A stretch of 64,000 nucleotides of DNA, from positions 310,001-374,000 of the forward strand of contig JAGYJQ010000001.1 in the NCBI GenBank assembly GCA_018401935.1. Reading direction: 5' to 3'. The position numbers and the translations under genes are program-made. Below the pieces are notes generated by a model that was given only the letters and a program-made list of their open reading frames with translations, was not told where the DNA came from and did no database searches. The DNA is from Balneolaceae bacterium (lineage in GTDB: Bacteria; Bacteroidota; Rhodothermia; Balneolales; Balneolaceae). Shown piece after piece: positions 46,079 through 55,519 of the stretch (positions are counted from its first letter, which is position 1; every line of letters begins with the position of its first letter).

Positions 46079-46810
46079 TTAACGAGATAATTGGTTTACC
46101 AAAGAATCAAAAACATTGATTTCAATGGCTTTTTCGGCCTCAAAATCACCAATTTTGCTTCTTTTTAACCCGCAAAGATGAGCACGGGAACCTAAGGCAA
46201 TCCCAAGATCATGCGCTATACTACGAACGTACGTACCCTTTGAACAGCGAATTGTGAGCTCTACAATATCATCGGTAAATGAGCTAATATCGGTGGAATA
46301 GATGTGTACTGGTCTAGGCTCTAGAGCAATAGATTTACCTTTACGTGCCAATTCATACAGTTTTTTACCCTCTCTTTTTAACGCGGAATACATTGGGGGT
46401 ATTTGTTGAATATCTCCGTTAAACTGAGTAGACAATACGTGCTGAATATCATCTAAGGTGATGTGCTTGTACTCAGCAATTGCATCGACTTCTGTCTCAG
46501 CATCATAACTTGGTGTGCTTGCCCCAAACTTGATTTTCGCCACATATTCTTTGGCTTGTGACTGAATCTGATCAATACTTTTGGTGGCCTTTCCGAAGCA
46601 CAACACCAACAAACCATCCGCCATTGGATCCAAGGTTCCTGCATGCCCCACCTTCTTTCTTTGAATTCTGGATCGGACATATTTAACCACATCAAAACTA
46701 GTCCAACCCAATGGTTTGTTAACGAGTAGTATACCCGCTGCACTTTCTGTGTGTTCAAACTCAGAAGGAAAGTTTAACGAGTCAAAAATTGGGAAATCGG
46801 TCCATTGCAT
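46079..46810 (-). CDS. truB: tRNA pseudouridine-55 synthase
   Basis: TruB makes the universal pseudouridine in the T-loop of tRNA. The 243-residue protein has GILLVNKPLGWTSFDVV and GHAGTLDPMADGLL with the catalytic Asp61, then YTAKI-like KEYVAKIKFG and CSKGTYVRSIAHDLG. It is at the low end of family length, so the C-terminal PUA-type domain is likely missing or reduced. It is 20 bp downstream of rbfA. Confidence 0.94.
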   Translation of the reverse strand: MQWTDFPIFDSLNFPSEFEHTESAAGILLVNKPLGWTSFDVVKYVRSRIQRKKVGHAGTLDPMADGLLVLCFGKATKSIDQIQSQAKEYVAKIKFGASTPSYDAETEVDAIAEYKHITLDDIQHVLSTQFNGDIQQIPPMYSALKREGKKLYELARKGKSIALEPRPVHIYSTDISSFTDDIVELTIRCSKGTYVRSIAHDLGIALGSRAHLCGLKRSKIGDFEAEKAIEINVFDSLVNQLSR

Positions 46811-46830
46811 ACAACTAGCGTAATCAGCAA

Positions 46831-47175
46831 TTACTTCTTATCTATTTTTTTAAATAGCTGTTCTATAGAGTCTACATATTCACTAGTATCATCTTCGTAA
46901 AAATGAAGTTCTGGTATTTTACGCACTTGATTTCGTATCCGTGAGGCTAACTCGTATTTTATCTGCTTTTGTTGATCGTCCAAATACGTATATATCGTTT
47001 TTGGATCACGATTTGGTGAAAAAACACTTAAATATACTTTGGCTATCGATAAATCAGGACTTAACTGTACTTTGGTAATGGTGACGAAACTCCCATCTGG
47101 CTGGAAATTTCGCTGAATTATTTCACCCAAATCACGACGAAATAATTCATTAAGCCGTTTTAAGCGGATACTCAT
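46831..47175 (-). CDS. rbfA: Ribosome-binding factor A
   Basis: RbfA helps late maturation of the 30S subunit. The 114-residue protein has the KH-like fold pattern: RLNELFRRDLGEIIQRN, VTITKVQLSPDLSIAKVYLSVF and VRKIPELHFYEDDTSEYVDSIEQLF. It begins 1 bp after the infB stop. Confidence 0.93.
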   Translation of the reverse strand: MSIRLKRLNELFRRDLGEIIQRNFQPDGSFVTITKVQLSPDLSIAKVYLSVFSPNRDPKTIYTYLDDQQKQIKYELASRIRNQVRKIPELHFYEDDTSEYVDSIEQLFKKIDKK

Positions 47176-47176
47176 G

Positions 47177-50098
47177 TTAGTTTGATTCTTCTAAGGTTCG
47201 TTTTTCTTCCGTCATTTTATAACTTTCGAAAGAGTCTCCAACTTTTAAGTCATTATAATTCCGAATACTGATTCCACATTCGTAGCCAGAACTCACCTCT
47301 TTTACATCTTCCTTGAAGCGTTTCAATGCACCAATTTCACCATCATAGATAACCACTCCCTCTCGGATGATTCGAAGCGGGTTATTACGATCAATTTTAC
47401 CATCAGTAACATAACAACCTGCAATGGTTCCTACTTTTGATACTTTGAATATCTCCCTGACTTCTACAGACCCCATAATCTGTTCTTTAATCTCTGGGGA
47501 TAATAAGCCTTCTAATGCATCTCTTACTTCATCTACTGCATCATAGATTACACTAAATAATCGTACATCAATTTCCTCATTTTCCGCAAGTTTTCTAGCC
47601 TGAGCGGTAGGTCGAACTTGGAAACCAATAATAATAGCATCGGATGCAGAGGCTAGAAGAACGTCCGATTCTGATATGGCACCAGCACCCGTGTGTATGA
47701 TACTCACGGATACTTCTTCGGTTCCTAATTTTTGTAGTGCCCCGGATAGTGCTTCTATTGACCCATCTACATCTGCTTTAATAATGATGTTAAGCTCAGA
47801 TACTTCACCCAAAGCCATTCTTCTGGATAAGTCATCCAAGGTCATATGCTTGGTTTTTCTGAGTGCTTGTTCACGACGTATTTGTTGACGCTGATTGGCA
47901 ATTTCTTTTGCGGCCTTTTCATCGGTGGCAACACGTATTTTATCACCAGCCTGTGGCATTTCATCAAAACCTGTTAATTGAACTGGTGTTGCGGGTCCAG
48001 CTTCGGTTATGCGTACTCCAAGGTCATTTTCCATTGCACGAACTCGACCATAACAAGGTCCGGCTACAAATGGATCCCCTACCTTGAGAGTACCATTCTG
48101 TACTAAGATATTTGCTACTATACCTTTTCCTTTATCTAATCTAGATTCAAGAACTACGCCATCTGCACGCCTGTCAGGATTTGCCTTTAACTCTAATAAC
48201 TCTGCTTCAATGACTACTTTTTCAAGTAAATCGGCTATACCCATGCCCGTTTTGGCCGACACCAATGCAAATTGGGTGGAACCTCCCCAGTCTTCGACAA
48301 TAACTGCATGGTCGGATAACTGTTGCTTTATCTTATCTGGCGAAGCACCTGGCTTGTCCATTTTGTTTATAGCAACAACCATAGGAACACCGGCTGCCTT
48401 CGCGTGATTAATCGCTTCAATGGTCTGTGGCATAACTGAGTCGTCAGCAGCAACAACGAGAATTACAATATCGGTTGCTTGAGCACCCCGGGAACGCATA
48501 GCAGTGAACGCCTCGTGACCTGGTGTATCTAGGAAGGTTATTTTCTTGTCGTTATGCAACACCTCGTAAGCACCAACGTGTTGAGTTATCCCCCCCGCTT
48601 CACCCTCTGCTACTCGTGCTTCTCGAATATAATCCAATAAAGAAGTCTTACCATGATCTACGTGCCCCATTACCGTTATAATGGGTGCTCTGCCTTGTAA
48701 ATCAGCTTCATCATCAACTAATTCGTCAAATTCTTCCACCATTTCTTCGGCATCGATAAAGACCACTTCTTTGCCAAATTCCTCAGAAACTAATTCAATG
48801 GTTCCAGCATCTAACCGCTGATTAATCGTAATCATGAGTCCAATACTCATGCAAGCAGATATGATATCCGTTACACTTACCTCAAGTTCTTCCGCTAAAT
48901 CGTTCGCGGTGATAAACTCCGTTACTTCAATGACAGAATTGCCTTGTGCATTTTGTTCCTGCTGTAGTTGTAACTCCTCTTCTCTTTCTTCCTTACGCTG
49001 TCTTCTTCTCTTGCCACGCTTATTTCCGACCGTAGAACCACCCTGAATTTTTTTCAGCGTTTCTTTCATCATACGATCCACATCAATCTCATCTACATCC
49101 GTTTTGCTAACCTTCTTTTTGGATTTCTTCTTTGTGGTAACAGTGGGTTTAGTGGTGGATTTTTCTTGAGTGCTAGCCGGCGTATCAGGACGGTCCTTTT
49201 TACGTTTTCTCTTCTTTCTTGGCTGTCCATCAGAACTTATATCGCTGGTAAATGCGGCTTTACCTAATACTTTTGTTCCTTTTAACTTGCCCGCACGTCC
49301 TCGGATAATATCCTCCTCACTCTCTGCATTAGCGGGTGTTTGCTCTGCTGGAATAACGGCCTCATCCTTTTCTTCTTGGGCTTCTGTTTTTGTATCTGCT
49401 GCGGACTTTACTTCCTCAGCTTCTTGTTTTATTTCTTCACTGGTCCTTTCAGTTTCAGTATTTGTTGACTTCGTGTTGCGCTCTGAGGCTTGCTCAATAG
49501 GCTTCGTCTCTTCTTCTAGTTCTTTAGACTCCACTTCTGATTCCGTAGTCGTAGTACCCGCAGAAATGACCGAGTCTTCATCTTCAACGTCAACTTGTTC
49601 TTCAATTTCAACTTCAGAAACGGCTATAGCTGGTTCGTCTGCCTCTGCACTTTTTTGATCACTTTTCTCTTCGTCTTTTTGTTCATGGGCAAGCACATCG
49701 TCTTTCACCTCTTCTTCAGCAGGCGAAGGCAGCTCATCCATGGGTTCTAGCCCGACTAGAAGGTCATCTTCAATAGAGGCCAAAGGTGTTTTGACTTCCG
49801 GCTCTTCCTCTTCTATTGGCTCCAAAAATTGATCAACCGTAACACTGTCATTACGCTGATTCATCATTTGATTGCGTCTTGACTCGTAGGCTTCTTTAGC
49901 GCGTTCGTGATCTGCACTTTTGGCTTTATCTTCCCCATAAACTTGCTCTAAGACAACATACATGTCGGGTGTAATCTTAAAGTTTGGACGATTGGAGGCA
50001 GTAAGTCCTTTACCTTCTAATGTATCTACGATGGATTGAGTAGATACATTGAATTCAGAAGCTACTTTGAATAACGGTTTGGGTCTATTTATGGGCAT
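47177..50098 (-). CDS. infB: Translation initiation factor IF-2
   Basis: IF-2 brings initiator tRNA to the ribosome and hydrolyses GTP. The 973-residue protein starts with the short IF2-N helix domain (PLFKVASEFNVSTQSIVDTLEGKG), then about 250 residues of acidic, Glu/Ser/Thr-rich low complexity and basic patches. A second IF2-N-like part follows, then the G domain with GHVDHGKTSLL (about residue 480), DTPGHEAFT and NKMDKP. The C-terminal beta-barrel domains follow. The acidic linker is long but such linkers vary widely in Bacteroidota. Confidence 0.97.
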   Translation of the reverse strand: MPINRPKPLFKVASEFNVSTQSIVDTLEGKGLTASNRPNFKITPDMYVVLEQVYGEDKAKSADHERAKEAYESRRNQMMNQRNDSVTVDQFLEPIEEEEPEVKTPLASIEDDLLVGLEPMDELPSPAEEEVKDDVLAHEQKDEEKSDQKSAEADEPAIAVSEVEIEEQVDVEDEDSVISAGTTTTESEVESKELEEETKPIEQASERNTKSTNTETERTSEEIKQEAEEVKSAADTKTEAQEEKDEAVIPAEQTPANAESEEDIIRGRAGKLKGTKVLGKAAFTSDISSDGQPRKKRKRKKDRPDTPASTQEKSTTKPTVTTKKKSKKKVSKTDVDEIDVDRMMKETLKKIQGGSTVGNKRGKRRRQRKEEREEELQLQQEQNAQGNSVIEVTEFITANDLAEELEVSVTDIISACMSIGLMITINQRLDAGTIELVSEEFGKEVVFIDAEEMVEEFDELVDDEADLQGRAPIITVMGHVDHGKTSLLDYIREARVAEGEAGGITQHVGAYEVLHNDKKITFLDTPGHEAFTAMRSRGAQATDIVILVVAADDSVMPQTIEAINHAKAAGVPMVVAINKMDKPGASPDKIKQQLSDHAVIVEDWGGSTQFALVSAKTGMGIADLLEKVVIEAELLELKANPDRRADGVVLESRLDKGKGIVANILVQNGTLKVGDPFVAGPCYGRVRAMENDLGVRITEAGPATPVQLTGFDEMPQAGDKIRVATDEKAAKEIANQRQQIRREQALRKTKHMTLDDLSRRMALGEVSELNIIIKADVDGSIEALSGALQKLGTEEVSVSIIHTGAGAISESDVLLASASDAIIIGFQVRPTAQARKLAENEEIDVRLFSVIYDAVDEVRDALEGLLSPEIKEQIMGSVEVREIFKVSKVGTIAGCYVTDGKIDRNNPLRIIREGVVIYDGEIGALKRFKEDVKEVSSGYECGISIRNYNDLKVGDSFESYKMTEEKRTLEESN

Positions 50099-50154
50099 GT
50101 ATAAGTGTTTTGTATACGGTCTAAACTACCAATTTATGAACGAATTGTACAATT

Positions 50155-51405
50155 CTAATCCTCAAATTCGTAGGCAATGACTTCAATAATTTTGCGAGCC
50201 AATGCTTCATCAATTTCATCGTTGGTTCGACTTACAATTTCTTCGGCGCTTAGTTCCAATACCGCACGAGCTGTATCACAACCAATGGAAAATAATAGTT
50301 GAATGGTTTCTTCACCAAAATCATCCGTGAACTCAGCTAAATCGATATCATCTTCTTCTTCTACTTCTCGGTAGACATCAATTTCACATTCCGATAATTT
50401 TGAGGCTAGTCGAATATTCACACCACCTTTACCAATAGCTTTGGAAACCTGGTCAGCAGGAACCAAAACACTAGCCTTCTCTCCTTTTTCGTCTAATTCA
50501 ACTTTCAATACATCAGCAGGTTGAAGTGCTCTTTTAATGAATTCAACTCTGTCCTTGGTGTAATTAATCACATCTATGTTCTCATTTTGTAATTCCCGAA
50601 CGATTGCATGAATTCGTATACCTTTCATACCAACGCATGCGCCAACTGGATCTATTCGCTCGTCATGTGACTGTACAGCAACTTTTGAACGATCACCGGG
50701 TGCGCGGGCAACCTTCACTAAATCGATAATACCGTCAAACACTTCGGGTATTTCATTTTCAAATAAACGCTCTAAAAAGAGTTCAGAGGTTCGAGAGATA
50801 ATTACGGTCGGATTACCATTTTTCATGTGTACCCCAGTTACAACGGCACGAATGGTATCTCCTTTTCTGTATCGGTCTTTATAAATTTGTTCATTTCGGG
50901 GAAGTAGCAGCTCAACTCCGTTGTGATTCACGAGAATGTCTTTATTGTGACGAACCTGATACACATCACCCAGAATGATTTCTCCAACTCGATCGGTATA
51001 ATCTTCATAGATGTTGTCTTTCTCAATCTCTCGGATACGTTGCGCTAATTGTTGACGAGCCATATTCACCGCTCTGCGTCCAAAGTCCAAAATATTTACT
51101 TCCTGAGCCAGTTCATCGTAGAGTTCAATATCTGGATCAATTTTTTGGGCATCACCTAACGATATTTCACCTACTGGATCCGCTAACTCTTCTGCTGGAA
51201 CAACTTCCTGTACGTGTAGTATTTGGATTTCGCCTCTATCTGCATTCAAAATCACCGAAAACGCATCATCTGTTTCATATTTCTTTCGAATCATTGTTCT
51301 AAATACATCTTCCAATATGGTTAACAGAAGATCTCGATCAATACCTTTTTCTTTTGCTATCTCAGCAAAAGAGGAAATAATTTGTTTAGAAAAATCAGGC
51401 TGCAT
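50155..51405 (-). CDS. nusA: Transcription termination/antitermination factor NusA
   Basis: NusA binds RNA polymerase and nascent RNA to control pausing and termination. The 416-residue protein has the N-terminal domain (residues 1-~125), an S1 domain (YEDYTDRVGEIILGDVYQV), and two KH domains (VGACVGMKGIRIHAIVRELQ and AIGKGGVNIRLASKLSECEIDV). A short C-terminal helical part follows instead of the full AR repeats of E. coli, which is usual outside Proteobacteria. It lies 17 bp downstream of rimP and upstream of infB. Confidence 0.96.
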   Translation of the reverse strand: MQPDFSKQIISSFAEIAKEKGIDRDLLLTILEDVFRTMIRKKYETDDAFSVILNADRGEIQILHVQEVVPAEELADPVGEISLGDAQKIDPDIELYDELAQEVNILDFGRRAVNMARQQLAQRIREIEKDNIYEDYTDRVGEIILGDVYQVRHNKDILVNHNGVELLLPRNEQIYKDRYRKGDTIRAVVTGVHMKNGNPTVIISRTSELFLERLFENEIPEVFDGIIDLVKVARAPGDRSKVAVQSHDERIDPVGACVGMKGIRIHAIVRELQNENIDVINYTKDRVEFIKRALQPADVLKVELDEKGEKASVLVPADQVSKAIGKGGVNIRLASKLSECEIDVYREVEEEDDIDLAEFTDDFGEETIQLLFSIGCDTARAVLELSAEEIVSRTNDEIDEALARKIIEVIAYEFED

Positions 51406-51422
51406 TGAGGTGAAATTTAAAG

Positions 51423-51878
51423 TTAGATTGTAGGGATAATTTTGGCTTCAATAATGTGAGCAAAGGGTATTACTATGGTTTCATCTTCAACGATCAGTTG
51501 TACATTTGTGGAATCTACTTCCTTTAATTGACCCACCATTTTTTCAACTTCATCATTGTCCATTCGATATCGCACTCTGCAGGTACGTCCAACATTCTTG
51601 GGATATTGACGAATATCGCTCAATGGCCTGCTCAATCCAGGTGAAGAAACATTGAGACGATAACGTCCCAGTTCTATATCATGTGCCTCTAGTAAAAAGC
51701 CCAATTCACGGCTAATTTTAGAACAAACATCAATAGATAGATCCTCCTCTTCTTTATCGAGGTAGATCCACAACTCCATAGGTGTAGTGTGTTTGATTTC
51801 CACATCTACCACAAACACGCCGTGCGAGGTAGCACATTGCTGTGCTAATTCGAAGATTTTTTCCGTGCTGGTTTCCAT
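51423..51878 (-). CDS. rimP: Ribosome maturation factor RimP
   Basis: RimP helps assemble the 30S subunit. The 151-residue protein has the DVEIKHTTPMELWIYLDKEE strand pair, a CSKISRELGFLLE helix and the typical YRLNVSSPGLSRPL motif, ending in a C-terminal SH3-like part. It is the first gene of the rimP-nusA-infB-rbfA operon, with a terminator-like hairpin in its leader. Confidence 0.95.
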   Translation of the reverse strand: METSTEKIFELAQQCATSHGVFVVDVEIKHTTPMELWIYLDKEEEDLSIDVCSKISRELGFLLEAHDIELGRYRLNVSSPGLSRPLSDIRQYPKNVGRTCRVRYRMDNDEVEKMVGQLKEVDSTNVQLIVEDETIVIPFAHIIEAKIIPTI

Positions 51879-51919
51879 GTTGATTGTACTGAGTAAACTT
51901 TTGCTTTAACTATAGTTAT

Positions 51920-51955
51920 AAAAAATAAAAAAAGCGGGAACCCTTCGGCGCCCAC
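51920..51955 (-). terminator. Terminator-like hairpin in the rimP leader
   Basis: On the minus strand GTGGG pairs with CCCGC (one G-U pair), with an inner GCC/GGT stem across a GAAG loop, followed by seven U residues and more A/U. It lies about 55 bases upstream of the rimP ATG. The neighbouring gene upstream is divergent, so nothing else needs a terminator here. Terminators ahead of rimP are known from other bacteria, where NusA can act on them; this role is inferred here. Confidence 0.6.
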
Positions 51956-52120
51956 TAAGACTAATAAGATAGGTTAAAAAGCCATCAATTTCAATTTCAC
52001 CTTAATTAATAAGTGTGCCTTAACCATAGACTAATTCTTATGACCCTAAATTTTGTTCTTCCTTTTTTTGTAGTAATGTCTAATACTTTCTACTTTATCG
52101 TTTTCAGATTCCTGACTTTT

Positions 52121-52136
52121 TAAAGTGGACACTTTA
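52121..52136. promoter_or_regulatory. Perfect palindrome, candidate operator
   Basis: The sequence TAAAGTG-GA-CACTTTA is a perfect 7+7 inverted repeat about 95 bp upstream of the BNR protein ATG, in a divergent promoter region. It has no U-run, so it is not a terminator. A dimeric repressor site is possible; the regulator is unknown. Confidence 0.35.
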
Positions 52137-52230
52137 TAGAGTTGGAGTTACCACGAAGCGACATTCTTAACCGATTGTTGAGGCTAGCGCCTACTTTATT
52201 TTTATAAACATATCATAAACACCGTCTATC

Positions 52231-55047
52231 ATGAAGAGTTTAGGTTTTTATTTATTAGCCACCACCTTATTCACCCTCCCCTTACAAGCTCAACTTACGA
52301 AGCCGGTTGCCAGCACTACCGAACAACTTATGAGTAGTGTGCAGGAACGAAATTCTCATCGAGCTCAATCACTACTGCACTCCTATCCTGTTCGCAATGT
52401 CGGTCCAGTTACCATGAGTGGCCGCGTGTCTGACATAGCCGTTCATCCGGATACCGCCCGGATTTTTTACGTAGGCTTCGGATCTGCCGGTATTTTTAAG
52501 ACAACCAACGGTGGTGCCACTATGGAACCCATTTTTGACAACCAAGGGGGTGCTATGGGTATTGGTGACATTGCGATATCTAAATCTAACCCAAACATAC
52601 TTTGGGCTGGTACAGGAGAAAATAATTCTAGTCGCAGTACCTATGCAGGTACCGGAGTCTATAAAACAACTGATGCGGGAAATACTTGGACGCTTATGGG
52701 TTTGGAAGGCACTCAGCATATAGGTAGGATTATTATTCATCCCGAAAATCCAGATGTTGTATGGGTCGGTAGTATGGGTGCATTGTACTCGCAAAACGAG
52801 GATCGTGGGGTTTATTTGACCACAGACGGTGGACAAACTTGGGAAAAAACTCTTTTCGTAAATGATAACACTGGAGTGATAGACCTGATTATTCACCCCG
52901 ATAATCCAGAGCTTTTGTGGGCAGCTACTTGGGAACGCTCTAGAGAAGCTTGGAATTTTGTTGAGAGCGGGGCCGGTTCTGCGGTTTATCATTCAAAAGA
53001 TGGGGGGAATAACTGGGAATTAGCATCCGATGGCCTACCTATCGGCACAACCTTAGGGAGAATTGGTCTGAGTATAAGTGCAGATAATCCGGAACGTATC
53101 TATGCCCTCATCGACAATCAAGATGTTCGCAGAGTCGAGTCTAATAATCCAGGGACTATTGGACTACAAGCTGATGCGTTACGAGAGATGAATTCAAAGG
53201 AGTTTTTATCACTGGATAATGAAGAAATCAATCAATTTTTACGACGTAATGGATTCCCGACGAAATATACTGCTCTAAGCGTTAAGGAAGACATCTCAGC
53301 TAATTCATACCCTCCTAGTGCTCTGGCAGATTATTTAGGAGATGCAAATGCAGAGCTTTTTGATACAGAGATTATTGGCGCTGAGGTGTATAAAACGGAT
53401 AATGCTGGCGAATCATGGGAAAAAACTCATGAGATAGCACTAGACAATGTTTACTTTACCTATGGATACTATTTTGGTGAAATTCGAGTAGATCCTAGCG
53501 ATGCCAATACACTCTACATCATGGGTGTTCCCATGTTAAAATCAACCGATGCAGGAATAAACTGGACACCTATTGCCGAAAATCAACGTGTCCATGTAGA
53601 TCATCAAGCCCTTTGGATTAATCCTGAAGATGGAGAGCATCTTTTGCTGGGTAATGATGGAGGCTTATATGAAAGTAAGGATGGCGGGGAAAACTTCATT
53701 CATCATAACGTTGCTCCAGTGGGTCAATTTTATACCGTGAATGTAGATATGGATACCCCCTACAACATTTACGGTGGTCTGCAGGACAATGGGACATGGA
53801 AAGGTTCGTCTAGGTCCACCCCAAACAGGGAACAACCTTGGGAGCGTCTTTATGGTGGAGATGGCATGCACGTGAACCCACACCCAGAAAATAGTGACAT
53901 TGTTTACGTGGGATTTCAGTATGGAAACTATGTTCGAAGAGATCTACGTGATGGAAGCTCCTATCGAATAACCCCACGTCACGAAGTCGGTGAAGACCGG
54001 TACCGCTACAATTGGAACACACCGGTTGAGCTGAGTCATCATAACCCTGATATCGTATATTTTGGCTCACAACGCTTAAATCGGTCGTTTGATGAAGGAA
54101 GAACTTGGAAGGCCATTAGTCCAGATTTAAGCTACAACCTACCCAATGGGGATGTTCCATTTTCCACGATTACGACGATTGCTGAGTCTCCCCTCTCTTT
54201 TGAAATTATCTGGATTGGTACCGATGATGGAAAAGTTCAACGTACCACGGATGGGGGTGCTACATGGGTAGATGTGAGTGCCGGTCTTCCTGCCTATCGT
54301 TGGATTTCGGAGGTGCATGCCTCGTCTCATGACCCATCAACAGCTTATGTTTCATTGAATGGATATCGGTTCGACGAATTTGTAACCTATGTGTACAAAA
54401 CCACTGATTTTGGTGAAACATGGGTATCAGTTAAGGGTAACTTACCGGATGATGTAGTCAATATTGTCGTGCAAGACCCTATTCAACCACAGATTTTATA
54501 CGCAGGCTTGGATCATGGAAGCTATGTAAGTTTAAATGACGGTCAAGAGTGGCATTTGCTAAATAACATACCCAATGTTGCCTCCTATGACATGGTTGTT
54601 CATCCCCGTGATTTAGAATTGGTAGTAGCTACACATGGTCGTAGTGTATATGTACTCGATGTGACTCCTTTTCATGAATTAGCTGGTAGGTTAAGCGAAG
54701 CTACGACCTTGTTCAGTCTGAATGATATGCGCTACTCTAGTAGATGGGGGGCACAATCGGTAGATTATCGTGACCCATTTGAGCCAAATTTTGAGGCATT
54801 ATTTTTTGTTCAGGAATCCTCATCAAGAAAAAGGAACCAATCTACGGGTTCGTTCGAAGTCGTAATAGAGGTTAAACAGGACGATGCGTCCCTTTACTCG
54901 ACCTCTATGGATGTACAAAAAGGATTTAACGCCTTTCATTGGAATCTATGGAATCCAACATCTAAGAGTTACCTAGAAAGAGGTACCTACACAGTTCAAA
55001 TAACCAACGGATCAACAACTCATGAGCAATCTTTTGAAATCAAATAA
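52231..55047 (+). CDS. Large secreted BNR/sortilin-repeat protein
   Basis: The 938-residue protein has a signal peptide ending in LQAQ. Many beta-propeller repeats follow with the Asp-box signature (TTNGGATMEP, TTDAGNTWTL, TTDGGQTWEK, SKDGGNNWEL, TTDFGETWVS). Such proteins are often annotated as glycosyl hydrolase in this phylum, but no catalytic site is evident and the ligand is unknown. The last ~80 residues form a separate beta-rich domain (FNAFHWNLWNPTSKSYLERGTYTVQI). There is no T9SS PNP-type tail, so it is probably periplasmic or exported another way. It overlaps the DUF192 gene by 26 bp. Confidence 0.82.
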   Translation: MKSLGFYLLATTLFTLPLQAQLTKPVASTTEQLMSSVQERNSHRAQSLLHSYPVRNVGPVTMSGRVSDIAVHPDTARIFYVGFGSAGIFKTTNGGATMEPIFDNQGGAMGIGDIAISKSNPNILWAGTGENNSSRSTYAGTGVYKTTDAGNTWTLMGLEGTQHIGRIIIHPENPDVVWVGSMGALYSQNEDRGVYLTTDGGQTWEKTLFVNDNTGVIDLIIHPDNPELLWAATWERSREAWNFVESGAGSAVYHSKDGGNNWELASDGLPIGTTLGRIGLSISADNPERIYALIDNQDVRRVESNNPGTIGLQADALREMNSKEFLSLDNEEINQFLRRNGFPTKYTALSVKEDISANSYPPSALADYLGDANAELFDTEIIGAEVYKTDNAGESWEKTHEIALDNVYFTYGYYFGEIRVDPSDANTLYIMGVPMLKSTDAGINWTPIAENQRVHVDHQALWINPEDGEHLLLGNDGGLYESKDGGENFIHHNVAPVGQFYTVNVDMDTPYNIYGGLQDNGTWKGSSRSTPNREQPWERLYGGDGMHVNPHPENSDIVYVGFQYGNYVRRDLRDGSSYRITPRHEVGEDRYRYNWNTPVELSHHNPDIVYFGSQRLNRSFDEGRTWKAISPDLSYNLPNGDVPFSTITTIAESPLSFEIIWIGTDDGKVQRTTDGGATWVDVSAGLPAYRWISEVHASSHDPSTAYVSLNGYRFDEFVTYVYKTTDFGETWVSVKGNLPDDVVNIVVQDPIQPQILYAGLDHGSYVSLNDGQEWHLLNNIPNVASYDMVVHPRDLELVVATHGRSVYVLDVTPFHELAGRLSEATTLFSLNDMRYSSRWGAQSVDYRDPFEPNFEALFFVQESSSRKRNQSTGSFEVVIEVKQDDASLYSTSMDVQKGFNAFHWNLWNPTSKSYLERGTYTVQITNGSTTHEQSFEIK

Positions 55048-55519
55048 AATATTCCCTACGATTCTTTTGTTTATTATTGCTTCAATCAGCTGTGGCGAGA
55101 GTAACACTTCGAAATCCAACTCTTCTACCTACAATGGACGAGTAGTCATTCCTGAACAAACAGTACATTTCCTTGACACTGACATGGAGCAAATTAGTAG
55201 TGTGGAGGTGCAAATATCGGATGATGTCATGGAGCGGAGTCAGGGATTAATGGATGTACGTGAACTCCCTGAAAACCATGGGATGCTATTTATATTTGAC
55301 AAAGAAGAACCCTTAAGTTTTTGGATGGCAAATACACCCCTACCTTTAGATATCATGTATGTGAATGCAGATAGTGTCATTGTAAGCATCTACCATTCCA
55401 CCACCCCCTTTTCTGAAAAAGGCCTTCCTTCTGGGGCACCAGCAAAATATGTGGTTGAAACAAATGGTGGGTATGCGGTTAATTACGGGATTGAAGAAGG
55501 TTTTCGCATTCGCTTTTAA
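55022..55519 (+). CDS. DUF192 lipoprotein
   Basis: The 165-residue product has a lipoprotein-type signal with Cys24 after IIASIS. The DUF192 domain follows, with VEVQISDDVMERSQGLMDVRELPENHGMLFIF, FWMANTPLPLDIMYVNADSVIV and the ending AKYVVETNGGYAVNYGI. The fold is a small beta-barrel of unknown function found across bacteria. The ORF starts inside the BNR gene end, so the two are probably translated together. Its last 41 bases overlap the convergent coaE gene. Confidence 0.88.
   Translation: MSNLLKSNKIFPTILLFIIASISCGESNTSKSNSSTYNGRVVIPEQTVHFLDTDMEQISSVEVQISDDVMERSQGLMDVRELPENHGMLFIFDKEEPLSFWMANTPLPLDIMYVNADSVIVSIYHSTTPFSEKGLPSGAPAKYVVETNGGYAVNYGIEEGFRIRF

Larger units (their letters stand above)
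51879..52230. other. Divergent intergenic region between rimP and the BNR protein gene
   Basis: This 352-bp stretch holds the rimP leader hairpin on one side and, nearer the plus-strand gene, a perfect palindrome at 52121-52136. The motif ACTTTAT occurs three times (about 52092, 52131, 52192). I looked for a metY-like tRNA, as in E. coli, and found none. Confidence 0.55.

Noticed and set aside
49170-49658. Plus-strand ORF of 162 codons opposite infB
   Set aside because: It is a Ser-rich shadow of the acidic linker region of IF-2 on the other strand.
51955-52230. Possible tRNA or small RNA upstream of rimP, as metY in E. coli
   Set aside because: No cloverleaf, T-loop or anticodon arrangement could be found.
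52372-52992. Minus-strand ORF of 206 codons inside the large BNR protein gene
   Set aside because: The plus-strand frame has clear repeats and a signal peptide; this antisense frame has no recognisable domain.
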